64,000 nt of DNA from contig NZ_JBHEQA010000001.1 of NCBI RefSeq assembly GCF_043678055.1, positions 1,364,001-1,428,000 of the forward strand, in the 5' to 3' direction. The DNA comes from Spongiimicrobium salis. GTDB lineage: Bacteria > Bacteroidota > Bacteroidia > Flavobacteriales > Flavobacteriaceae. Below are positions 1 through 8,067 of this stretch, in pieces; the first letter of the stretch is position 1; every line of letters starts with the position of its first letter. The position numbers and the translations under genes were made by a program. The notes beneath the pieces were generated by a model. That model was given only the letters and a program-made list of their open reading frames with translations, was not told where the DNA came from and did not search any database.

Positions 1-481
1 TACGCTCCTGGAACATCTGCTTGGCCTTAAGATCAGCACCATCGCGCACTTTTTGAGCTGCTTGAAGCTCAACCTGACGCTTTTTTATTTTGGATTTACG
101 GCCCCATAAGTTGTTCCACCAATTATCCGGAACATTCTCTGCTTCTTCCAATTCACGTTTTGCACGTTCCAATCCTTTCTGGGCATCATCAATGACTTTC
201 TGCTCCTGCGCATTTAAGGTGGAAAATTTTTCAAAAATAATCCCTACCTCATCTTGATAATCGGTTAGGTCCTTAATGGCCTCCAACAAAGATTTTCGAT
301 CTTTTTCAGCCATTCCCACAACATCGTCCAAAGTAGCGTTCAATATTTTTTGTCGCACTTCGGGGTCATCCTCCTGGGATAACTTAGACTTCATCTGGTC
401 TACGGCTTTCCCCCAATTTACATCTACTTTCTCTTCTTTGGATGCGGAATCTGTTTCTAATAAATCAAAATCGTCAGACAT
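1..481 (-). CDS. Hypothetical coiled-coil protein, 3' end outside window
   Basis: The reading frame starts at an ATG whose complement is at 479-481 and runs open to the left edge, so only about the first 160 residues are seen. The protein opens MSDDFDLLETDSASKEEKVD, has no signal peptide and is rich in Glu, Lys, Asp and Gln. Long charged helices, likely coiled coil, lie around residues 75-115 and again after the Trp-rich stretch NVPDNWWNNLWGRK at about 115-128. It is probably cytoplasmic. I do not recognise a family, and the missing C-terminus may hold the diagnostic part. The upstream 336 bp separate it divergently from the DUF1460 gene. Confidence 0.75.
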   Translation of the reverse strand, partial: MSDDFDLLETDSASKEEKVDVNWGKAVDQMKSKLSQEDDPEVRQKILNATLDDVVGMAEKDRKSLLEAIKDLTDYQDEVGIIFEKFSTLNAQEQKVIDDAQKGLERAKRELEEAENVPDNWWNNLWGRKSKIKKRQVELQAAQKVRDGADLKAKQMFQER

Positions 482-817
482 AGGTAATGGTTTCTATTTT
501 AAGGGTTATTTATTTTTTTCTTTAGCGTTCTAAATTTCGTCAAAAAAATCGAGTTTAATGGCGCATTTTTCAAAAGCTTTTACACTTATGGGTATGTTAT
601 TTGGGCAATTTGTTACGCTAAACAAGTGATTTTCTTTATTTCATCATATATTAAATAACTGATATTCAATTATTTAAATTCAAAAAAGAATATCATGTTT
701 TTATCAAATCAGGTATTTTGAGCCTGTAAAAATTCGTTTTTTTTCGATACCAATTATCTTTTTACGAGATGATTCGGCTTGTTTTTAAGGCCATTATAAT
801 TTTCCTATTTTTGAGCT
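482..817. other. Divergent intergenic region
   Basis: This 336-bp AT-rich gap lies between two divergent genes. Apart from the -7-like box directly before the DUF1460 gene (separate entry), I see no reading frame with coding character, no strong hairpin and no repeat. Runs of T and A dominate 600-760. Confidence 0.5.
778..813 (+). promoter_or_regulatory. Candidate promoter of the DUF1460 gene, near-leaderless
   Basis: A perfect Bacteroidota -7 box TATTTTTG lies at 806-813, only 4 nt before the ATG at 818. A weak -33 candidate, CTTG, lies at 778-781 with a 24-nt spacer, slightly longer than the usual 17-23. If the box is used, transcription starts at or next to the A of the ATG, giving a leaderless mRNA. 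Inferred from motif position only. Confidence 0.4.
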
Positions 818-1660
818 ATGAAAATCTTAATTTTTTTCTCCATTTTAATCGGTATTGGGCCTTTTCTACATGCTCAGGATATTGTATGCTCGGCAGAGGA
901 CAGGCAGGCTTTTGAGACCAAAATCGCTGCTATTCAAGACATTAAGACTACAGATTTTGGAACTACGCTGGTCACTGTAGGGAAAACATTTTTGGGTACG
1001 GCCTATGTGGCCAAAACCTTGGAAATAGGATCAAAAGAATCCCTTGTGGTTAACCTTCAAGGCTTGGATTGCACCACCTATATAGAAAATGTACTTGCTT
1101 TTGGTCTATTGCTAAAAAACAAGACCTATGGCTTTGACGATTTTTTGGATGCCTTGGAAAACATTCGCTATAGAGATGGGGAACTGAATGGGTATGCTTC
1201 ACGGTTGCATTATTTTTCCGAATGGGTACGCGATAATGAAAAAAAGGGCCTTGTGCAAGACATTACTTCCGTGGTGGGCGGTAAGGAAATCTCCAAGGAC
1301 ATTGACTTTATGAGTACACACCGGGAATTGTATCCCTTTCTGAAAAACAATGATAAAAACTTCAAGAAAATTCAGGAAACTGAAATCGCCCTCAATAGTA
1401 CGCCACAATGCATTCTATCCCAAGAAGATATTGAGGCCAATGAACACTTGATCAAGTCTGGCGATATTATTGCCCTTGCCACTTCCATTAAAGGGTTGGA
1501 TGTGACGCATACGGGAATTGCGTTAAAAATGAAAAATGGTCGTCTTCATTTATTGCACGCCTCTACCGTTGGCGAGGTCACCATAACCAAAGAGCCTTTA
1601 GTGGATTACCTTAAAAAAATCAAAAAGAATATTGGGATTACCGTGGCAAGGCCCCTATAA
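818..1660 (+). CDS. DUF1460 family protein, N-acetylmuramoyl-L-alanine amidase-like
   Basis: The 280-residue protein has a Sec signal peptide (residues 1-19, ending LHAQ) and so acts in the periplasm or outside. The body matches the DUF1460 family, a papain/NlpC-like fold linked to peptidoglycan fragment cleavage. The probable nucleophile is the Cys in GLDCTTYIENV (about residue 88). The probable His is in DVTHTGIAL near residue 230, followed by a late HLLHAS strand. Length fits the family. The gene is monocistronic and converges on the ThuA gene 54 bp downstream. The family call rests on the Cys and His motifs; the exact substrate is not visible. Confidence 0.8.
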   Translation: MKILIFFSILIGIGPFLHAQDIVCSAEDRQAFETKIAAIQDIKTTDFGTTLVTVGKTFLGTAYVAKTLEIGSKESLVVNLQGLDCTTYIENVLAFGLLLKNKTYGFDDFLDALENIRYRDGELNGYASRLHYFSEWVRDNEKKGLVQDITSVVGGKEISKDIDFMSTHRELYPFLKNNDKNFKKIQETEIALNSTPQCILSQEDIEANEHLIKSGDIIALATSIKGLDVTHTGIALKMKNGRLHLLHASTVGEVTITKEPLVDYLKKIKKNIGITVARPL

Positions 1661-1714
1661 ACCAGAGTTTCTTTTAGAATCTCTTGCACAATGAGACGAG
1701 TACCCTTTCACAAA

Positions 1715-3946
1715 CTATCTATTTAAACAGTATAAAATCCCTCCTAAGAGGTGATTTCTGAAATCGGGCTCAGCATACGAAGCTTCTGTATGTCCCATAG
1801 CCGTGTAAAAAGATCTTCCCCCGTCGAATTCATGGAACCAGGCAATGGGATGAATAGCACCATCTTCTCCCCCAGAATAGCTGCTCTCGTCTAAATTGAT
1901 CAAGGAATTTATTGCCGGGTTCATATCTCTAAAATTATACCATTCATCTGTGCGGATCCAGCGCGAAGGGAGGCTTGAAGTTGCAGGATGTGTAGCATCT
2001 ACAATATCCATGGCAGCTTCCTGAATAGCGGGATGATTGTCAAAATACGCTCCGACCAATTCCCCATACCATGGCCAATCAAACTCCGTATCTGTAGCTG
2101 AGTGAATTCCCATAAAACTTCCTCCATTCTGAATGTACTGTTCAAAAGCTGCCTGTTGCGTATTGTTCAAGACATCTCCTGTAGTATTTAAAAATACGAC
2201 CAATTGATATTGTTGTAGATTCGCAAAGCTAAATTCTGAAGCATCTTCCGTTTGGGTAATCTCAAAATTATTGGATGCACCTAGGCTTTCCAGCGTACTC
2301 ACTCCTACCCCAATAGAACTGTGCCTGAATCCTGCAGTTTTGGTGAATACCAAAACTTGATCTGTTGTGTTTTGAGGTTCTTCTTCGGTCATCACATTGA
2401 CCGTATTGCTGGAAGCCGATTCGTTTCCTTCGGCATCCAAAGCAGTTACCCCAAAAGTATAAGAAGTATTTGCCGTTAGTCCCGTAATCTGGAAATTCGT
2501 GCTATTGACCATAGCGATTTGCACAGCATCCTGATAGATATTATAGGCCGTTACCGCGACATTGTCCATTGCCGCATTCCAACTAAGATCCGTGGTGGTC
2601 TGCGTAGTATTGGAGGCTATAAGGTTGGTAGGTGCGGAAGGGGGTTCCGTATCTTGAGGGGTGAGCGTAGTCACATTTAAAACTGCACTATTTGCGGAAG
2701 TATTCCCCGCAGCATCAGTAGCATTCACTGAAAAGGCATAGGAAGTATTTGGTGCTAGTCCGGTAACCCCATAATTGGTTGTATTTACCACCGCTATCGC
2801 AACATTATCCTGAAATACCGTATACGAAGTGACCGCCACATTATCCGTTGCAGCATCCCAAGAAAGGTCAAAAGAAGTTTCCCCAATATTGGATGCAGCT
2901 AAATTCGAAGGAATACTAGGTGCCTCGGTATCGGGAGCTTGCAGTGTGCTTACGGTGAGCACATCGCTGGATTCCGATGTGTTCCCGGCCATATCCAAGG
3001 CCACTATAACGAAATCATAGGATGTATTGGCCACAAGGCCGGTCACTTGATAATTTGTAGGCGTTATAGTAGCAATTTCAACATTGTCTTGAAAAATCCT
3101 ATATGAAGTCACCGCCACATTATCTGTAGAAGCATCCCAGTTTAAATCCAAAGAAGTTTCGGTAATACTCGAAGCCATTAGGTTTGCCGGCACACTCGGG
3201 GCTTCGGTATCCGTAGCTTCCAAGGTGCTAAGCGTAAGTACCTCCGTAGATTCTGATTCGTTCCCCGCAATGTCAAAAGCCGTTAGCCTAAAATCATAGG
3301 AAGTATCCGGGTTAAGTCCTGTGACTTGATACGTTGTTACAGCTACTCGCGCTATTTCCACATCATCCTGATAAACCGCATAGGAAGTTACGCCAACATT
3401 ATCCGTTGCAGCATCCCAACTTAGATCCAAAGTGGTTTGTGCAATGGCAGTTGCTCTTAAGTTTGAAGGTGCCGAGGGTGCTTCATGATCCGATGTCTCT
3501 GCTGTAGTTATGACAACCGCTTCGCTAAATTCCGACTCATTGGTCGCAGCATCCAAAGCTGTTACGGCAAAACTATAGGAGGTGTTCGGACTTAAACCCG
3601 TGACATTATAATTGGTATCCGCTACCCTGTCTATTTCTACCTCGTCCTGATATATCTGATATGAAGTTACCCCGATATTATCTGTAGCTGCGTCCCAGCT
3701 TAAATCTGTGGTGGACGGGCTGATATCATCTGCATTAAGGTTCGTAGGGGCTGTTGGGGGTATATCATCGGTATTTTCTTCTTCCTCTCCATTGCCTTCT
3801 CCAGGTTCCTCTTCTTGAGGTTCTTCCACTACAATTTCATCATCTGTAGCATCGGGATCAAAATCACTATCCCTACCACAAGCGATACTGGATATTGTTA
3901 ACCATAGTAAACCGGTAAAATAGATGACGATACGGGGCAGTCTCAT
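1715..3946 (-). CDS. ThuA-domain lipoprotein with five fibronectin type III repeats
   Basis: About 743 residues. I prefer the ATG at 3946 because it gives a compact lipoprotein signal (MRLPRIVIYF then SSIAC); an in-frame ATG at 3976 would add ten basic residues. After the lipobox Cys comes an acidic Glu/Asp/Gly-rich linker, then five FN3 repeats of about 86-88 residues, each with a DLSWDAATDN-like core and a TSY-x-F strand. The C-terminal 210 residues form a ThuA/glutamine-amidotransferase-like domain (VLVFTKTAGFRHSSIG, NGGSFMGIHSATD, AMGHTEASY). ThuA-like domains occur in carbohydrate-metabolising and secreted proteins; the FN3 array probably holds the domain away from the cell surface. It converges with the DUF1460 gene and is probably its own transcription unit. 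Confidence 0.85.
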   Translation of the reverse strand: MRLPRIVIYFTGLLWLTISSIACGRDSDFDPDATDDEIVVEEPQEEEPGEGNGEEEENTDDIPPTAPTNLNADDISPSTTDLSWDAATDNIGVTSYQIYQDEVEIDRVADTNYNVTGLSPNTSYSFAVTALDAATNESEFSEAVVITTAETSDHEAPSAPSNLRATAIAQTTLDLSWDAATDNVGVTSYAVYQDDVEIARVAVTTYQVTGLNPDTSYDFRLTAFDIAGNESESTEVLTLSTLEATDTEAPSVPANLMASSITETSLDLNWDASTDNVAVTSYRIFQDNVEIATITPTNYQVTGLVANTSYDFVIVALDMAGNTSESSDVLTVSTLQAPDTEAPSIPSNLAASNIGETSFDLSWDAATDNVAVTSYTVFQDNVAIAVVNTTNYGVTGLAPNTSYAFSVNATDAAGNTSANSAVLNVTTLTPQDTEPPSAPTNLIASNTTQTTTDLSWNAAMDNVAVTAYNIYQDAVQIAMVNSTNFQITGLTANTSYTFGVTALDAEGNESASSNTVNVMTEEEPQNTTDQVLVFTKTAGFRHSSIGVGVSTLESLGASNNFEITQTEDASEFSFANLQQYQLVVFLNTTGDVLNNTQQAAFEQYIQNGGSFMGIHSATDTEFDWPWYGELVGAYFDNHPAIQEAAMDIVDATHPATSSLPSRWIRTDEWYNFRDMNPAINSLINLDESSYSGGEDGAIHPIAWFHEFDGGRSFYTAMGHTEASYAEPDFRNHLLGGILYCLNR
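2390..3760 (-). repeat. Five tandem FN3-coding repeats
   Basis: The FN3 units are also similar as DNA. Short blocks such as those encoding the DAATDN motif recur at about 260-bp intervals with few changes, including near-identical stretches at 2826-2870, 3108-3150 and 3390-3425. This points to recent internal duplication or gene conversion, and makes the array a likely site of unit gain or loss. Confidence 0.7.
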
Positions 3947-4077
3947 TATTCTTTTTCGCTTCAATTGGAATAGCATTCTTTTATGTATCTACGGACTAGT
4001 ATACAAAAAAGACTATTCTGCCCAAAAATTCTTTGGGGATATCAGTGCGCAAAAAAAGTAATTTTTAATAGTACTAC

Positions 4078-4971
4078 TTATCCTTTGCTAACGGACATCA
4101 AGTACTTTTTGGGCGTAGTCCCGTACTTCTTCTTAAATGCTGCAATAAAATGGCTTGCGGTACTATATCCAACCTTTAAACCTACTTCATTGACATTGTA
4201 GTCCCCGGATTCCAATATTTTCCGGGCGTATTCCATTTTGTAGTCAAAAAGAAAGCTGTATACAGAATCCCCATAGATTTGTTTAAAACCTTCTTTTAGT
4301 TTTTTAAGACTCAACCCGATTTCTTCCGATAATTCATGCAGTGTAGGTGGTTCCGCCATGCGGGAAATCATAATCTCTTTGGCGTCTCGAATACGTTTAA
4401 CATTATCCTCATTGACCAAGAATGGGCATTGCTCAATATCCGCATCATCACTTTTATTAAAATACAGGGCTATAAGTTCATATACTTTTCCTTTAATATA
4501 AAGTTCCTTAATAGAAGGATGCAGGTTATAGTTCATAATCTGACTCAAGATCACGGCAATTGCAGGAGGTACTCCTTCTTGGGAATAATATTTCTTGTCT
4601 TTGTTCTCCGAACTAAGAAATGGAATATAACTGGCCTCTTTAGAAAAAAGCGAATGAAACTTTCGAATAGTCATCACTACAGAAACCAACCAAGAATTTG
4701 GATGTAACTCAAGATTCAGAGGTAGATCTATCTGTGTATTGTACAATAGCAGCGAATTCTCTTCAGAGACATCCAATGCATATCTTCCTTCATTAAAGAT
4801 AAACTTGGCCCTCCCTTTTAAACAAAAATGAAATTGTATATAGGTACTATCGATTTCACGGGTAACTTTTTGAACCGTATCGGTATCATTCTGAATCTTG
4901 AATACCGAAAAACCATCTTCAATAAACACCTCCATAAACGAACTTTGAGCGATATTTTTTCCTTCCATCAT
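4078..4971 (-). CDS. AraC family transcriptional regulator, divergent from hemA
   Basis: A 297-residue cytoplasmic protein starting MMEGKNIAQ; a second ATG one codon in is equally possible. The N-terminal ~180 residues form a variable sensing domain. The C-terminal ~100 residues are a double helix-turn-helix of the AraC/XylS type: PTLHELSEEIGLSLKKLKEGF, then VNEVGLKVGYSTASHFIAAF, ending in KKKYGTTPKKYL. It is read away from hemA across a 196-bp spacer holding -7 boxes for both directions. That layout makes control of the heme operon, autoregulation or both plausible. The effector is not visible. Family call sure, target inferred. Confidence 0.9.
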   Translation of the reverse strand: MMEGKNIAQSSFMEVFIEDGFSVFKIQNDTDTVQKVTREIDSTYIQFHFCLKGRAKFIFNEGRYALDVSEENSLLLYNTQIDLPLNLELHPNSWLVSVVMTIRKFHSLFSKEASYIPFLSSENKDKKYYSQEGVPPAIAVILSQIMNYNLHPSIKELYIKGKVYELIALYFNKSDDADIEQCPFLVNEDNVKRIRDAKEIMISRMAEPPTLHELSEEIGLSLKKLKEGFKQIYGDSVYSFLFDYKMEYARKILESGDYNVNEVGLKVGYSTASHFIAAFKKKYGTTPKKYLMSVSKG

Positions 4972-4999
4972 CTTATTTCTATAATCTTTTTATTTAGAA

Positions 5000-5007
5000 C
5001 AAATCTA
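5000..5007 (-). promoter_or_regulatory. Candidate -7 box for the AraC gene
   Basis: The complementary strand reads TAGATTTG here, matching TAnnTTTG, 29 nt before the gene's first codon. No convincing -33 TTG sits at the usual distance, which would fit a promoter depending on an activator. Motif match only. Confidence 0.4.
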
Positions 5008-5141
5008 AACAAATACCTTGGGACAAGCTATATATACACAAATTTAATGATTTTAGCGCAAGTTCTTCTTCAAAAAATGCATCTAAACCTCAACCGACAT
5101 AAATTATTCTTTAAGCGTTATTTTTCCATAAGCTATCCGAC

Positions 5142-5149
5142 TATTTTTG
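5142..5149 (+). promoter_or_regulatory. Candidate -7 box of the heme operon
   Basis: TATTTTTG matches TAnnTTTG and lies 18 nt before the ATG at 5168. It contains the TTG that would be the start codon of a longer hemA frame (5147), so that longer start would lie at or before the transcript start and is rejected. The -33 region is T-rich (TTATTTTT near 5118-5125) without a clear TTG. Confidence 0.5.
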
Positions 5150-5167
5150 TCAACGTTTGATGTGCGC

Positions 5168-6427
5168 ATGAAAAGTTATCATATATCCAAACATAATTCA
5201 TTCTATACCATTGGTCTTAATTATAAGAAGGCAGATGCTGTAGTACGTGGCAAGTTTAGTTTAAGCGAACAGGGTATTGCAGATATCCTCGCGCAGGCTA
5301 AAGTACAGGATATTGATGGTCTACTCATTACTTCTACCTGCAACAGAACAGAATTGCATGGTTTTGCACAACACCCTTTTCAATTGATTAAATTACTATG
5401 TGACAACACCCAAGGTTCTGTTGAAGAATTTCAGGAAGTGGCCTATGTCCATAAGAACAGGGATGCCATTAAACATTTATTTCGCATGGGCACCGGACTG
5501 GACAGTCAGATTTTGGGTGATTTTGAAATTATCAGTCAATTAAAGCAGAGTTTTGTGCGTTCCAAACGGCATGATTTGGCCAACCCCTTTTTAGAACGTT
5601 TATGCAATGCAGTGATACAGGCCAGTAAGCGTATTAAGAATGAAACAGAATTGTCTTCTGGAGCTACTTCGGTCGCTTTTGCTTCTGTACAATACATTTT
5701 AAAAAATATTCCCGAGGTTTCCGAAAAGAACATTCTACTTTTTGGCACAGGGAAAATTGGAAGAAATACTTGTGAAAACCTGATCAAGCATACTAAAAAT
5801 CCGCATATTACCTTAATCAACAGAACCAAAGGGAAAGCAGAAAAAATTGCCGGAAAATTTAATCTCACCGTAAAAGATTACGGAGATTTGCAAACAGAGA
5901 TACGAAAATCCGATATTTTGGTCGTGGCAACAGGGGCACAATCCCCGACAGTTTCCAAAGCGATGATCTATACCAAAAAACCGCTTTTGGTCTTGGATCT
6001 TTCCATCCCCAAAAATGTTGCCGACGATGTTGCGGAACTACCTCAGGTCAACGTGGTGCATTTGGACCATTTATCCCAGATGACGGATGAGACCTTGGAA
6101 CGGCGAAAGCGCTTTATTCCCCAGGCCGAGGCCATTATTGATGACATCTATGACGATTTTATCAAATGGTTGGAAACAAGGAAGTTTGCGCCTGTCATTA
6201 AGGCCCTTAAAAACAAATTGAAGACCATTAAGGAAGAGGAAATGGATTTTCAAAGTAAGAAACAAAACAATTTTAATTCTGAACAGGCCGATATTATTTC
6301 CGATCGCATCATCCAGAAAATTACAAAACAATTTGCAAACCACTTAAAGGATAATGATGTGGATTCCAGCAGCAGTCTGGAACTTATCCAAAAAGTATTT
6401 CAGCTAGAAGTAGACTCCAAACAATGA
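5168..6427 (+). CDS. hemA: Glutamyl-tRNA reductase
   Basis: Catalyses the NADPH-dependent reduction of glutamyl-tRNA to glutamate-1-semialdehyde, the first committed step of C5-pathway heme synthesis. From ATG 5168 the protein has 419 residues. The catalytic Cys is residue 58 in LITSTCNRTE. The substrate-binding region carries GTGLDSQILGDFEI. An NADPH-binding Rossmann segment follows (ILLFGTGKIGRNTCENL), then a helical C-terminal dimerisation domain. Homologues begin close to this Met, and the upstream TTG overlaps the promoter box. The stop overlaps the hemC start by 4 nt (ATGA), implying translational coupling. No glutamate-1-semialdehyde aminomutase (hemL) is in this window, so it must lie elsewhere. 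Confidence 0.95.
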   Translation: MKSYHISKHNSFYTIGLNYKKADAVVRGKFSLSEQGIADILAQAKVQDIDGLLITSTCNRTELHGFAQHPFQLIKLLCDNTQGSVEEFQEVAYVHKNRDAIKHLFRMGTGLDSQILGDFEIISQLKQSFVRSKRHDLANPFLERLCNAVIQASKRIKNETELSSGATSVAFASVQYILKNIPEVSEKNILLFGTGKIGRNTCENLIKHTKNPHITLINRTKGKAEKIAGKFNLTVKDYGDLQTEIRKSDILVVATGAQSPTVSKAMIYTKKPLLVLDLSIPKNVADDVAELPQVNVVHLDHLSQMTDETLERRKRFIPQAEAIIDDIYDDFIKWLETRKFAPVIKALKNKLKTIKEEEMDFQSKKQNNFNSEQADIISDRIIQKITKQFANHLKDNDVDSSSSLELIQKVFQLEVDSKQ

Positions 6428-8007
6428 ACAAAATTATACGCATAGGCACGCGAGATAGCGAATTGGCCCTATGGCAAGCACATCTAGTACAGGATAAATT
6501 AAAAGCACTAGGTCATCAAACAAAAATTGTAGCAGTGAAGTCTACCGGGGATTTGGTTTTAGATAAACCCCTCTACGAATTGGGCATCACCGGTATTTTT
6601 ACCAAGACCTTGGATGTAGCCATGATCAATGGTGATATTGATATTGCTGTGCACTCTATGAAAGATGTTCCCACCAAACTTCCAAAGGGCATCGTGCAAG
6701 CCGCTGTTCTGGAAAGAGGTCATTATATGGACCTGATGGTTTACAAGGACAATGAAGAATTTCTTGCCCAGAAAGAGGCAATCATTGCAACTGGAAGTTT
6801 GCGAAGAAAGGCCCAGTGGCTCAACCGCTATCCTACACATACGGTTACAGATATTAGGGGAAATGTGAATACCCGTTTGCAAAAACTCAACGATAACTCC
6901 TGGAACGGGGCTATTTTTGCCGCCGCCGGATTGGATCGTTTGGGAAAACAACTGGACAATACCATAGGCCTTACCTGGATGGTCCCTGCACCGGCACAAG
7001 GAGCAGTAATGGTTGTAGCCATGGAAAAGGATGCCGAAATCCGGGACATTTGCGCACAACTGAACCATGAGCCCACGGCAATCTGTACTACTATAGAACG
7101 CGACTTTCTGAATCTACTGGAAGGAGGCTGTACCGCGCCTATTGGCGCCTATGCCTATATTAACAAGGACAATGACGTAAAATTCAAAGGAGTTCTTTTA
7201 AATAGAAATGGTACAAAAAAGATAGAAGTAACAGAAAGTGCCGCATTGGGGAAACATCAAAATATCGCTAGATCCTGCTCCAATTTCATTTTGAATCGCG
7301 GAGGCAAGCGTCTCATGTCCGAATTGGCAGCCCCAGAGACTACTATACAGGTATTTTCTACCAAAAAACTAACCCCTTATCAGCTGGCCGCTGTAGATAC
7401 TGAAATTCAGATAGATAGTGAGGATTTCATAAAAATCAGTCCCATCCGCATTTCAGAACAACTCCTCAAGGCGCCTTTGGACAATGTGATCATTAGCAGT
7501 AAAAATGCTGTTGAATCCTTATTGATGAGTGTTCCTGCAGATCAGCTACAATTCAAAAACATCTATTGTGTAGGCCGTCGTACAAAACGTATGATCGAAC
7601 AACGCATTGGCAAAGTGACCCATTCCGAGAACAGTGCCAAGAAATTAGCACAATATCTTGTGGAATATATGAGTGGTTTGGAGGCAACGTATTTCTGTAG
7701 TGATATTCGATTGGACGAACTTCCAGATACCCTGGCAGAAAACAACCTTAAGCTTACGGAAATTGAAACCTATAAGACAAAATACGCTCCAATTGCCTTA
7801 GATAAGGGTATTGAGGCAGTACTATTTTACAGTCCCTCTACGGTGAAAAGTTATATTCAAAAAAACAGCAAATCAATTAAGGCTTTCTGTATTGGTGAAA
7901 CAACAGCAACGGAGGCACGAAAACATTTTGCCGAAGTAGAAGTAGCTCGAATTCCTACCGTAGAGAGCCTTATTGATCTAGTGAACGAGAATTATTTAAA
8001 AAAATAA
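6424..8007 (+). CDS. hemC: Hydroxymethylbilane synthase / uroporphyrinogen-III synthase fusion
   Basis: One 527-residue frame holds two consecutive heme enzymes. Residues 1 to ~300 are porphobilinogen deaminase: RIGTRDSELALWQA at the start, HSMKDVPTKLP, GSLRRKAQWL, and dipyrromethane cofactor Cys236 in LEGGCTAPIGA. Residues ~305-527 have the features of HemD: NVIISSKNAVESL, VLFYSPSTVKSYI and FCIGETTATEA. No stop or frameshift separates them. The fusion would pass linear hydroxymethylbilane directly to the ring-closing domain. The HemD half is shorter and less conserved, as is usual for that enzyme. Coupled by overlap to hemA; hemE follows after 60 bp. Confidence 0.93.
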   Translation: MNKIIRIGTRDSELALWQAHLVQDKLKALGHQTKIVAVKSTGDLVLDKPLYELGITGIFTKTLDVAMINGDIDIAVHSMKDVPTKLPKGIVQAAVLERGHYMDLMVYKDNEEFLAQKEAIIATGSLRRKAQWLNRYPTHTVTDIRGNVNTRLQKLNDNSWNGAIFAAAGLDRLGKQLDNTIGLTWMVPAPAQGAVMVVAMEKDAEIRDICAQLNHEPTAICTTIERDFLNLLEGGCTAPIGAYAYINKDNDVKFKGVLLNRNGTKKIEVTESAALGKHQNIARSCSNFILNRGGKRLMSELAAPETTIQVFSTKKLTPYQLAAVDTEIQIDSEDFIKISPIRISEQLLKAPLDNVIISSKNAVESLLMSVPADQLQFKNIYCVGRRTKRMIEQRIGKVTHSENSAKKLAQYLVEYMSGLEATYFCSDIRLDELPDTLAENNLKLTEIETYKTKYAPIALDKGIEAVLFYSPSTVKSYIQKNSKSIKAFCIGETTATEARKHFAEVEVARIPTVESLIDLVNENYLKK

Positions 8008-8067
8008 AGCAGCTCACTTTGTATTTTTTATGAAATCGCAGAGTGATACGATATTAGGAAGCATACT

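Noticed and set aside
2390..3760. CRISPR-like array in the FN3 region
   Set aside because: The repeats are ~260 bp apart, diverged, and lie within one open reading frame encoding FN3 domains.
5147..5167. Longer hemA frame starting at TTG 5147
   Set aside because: That TTG lies inside the -7 box TATTTTTG, and homologues begin at or near the ATG at 5168.
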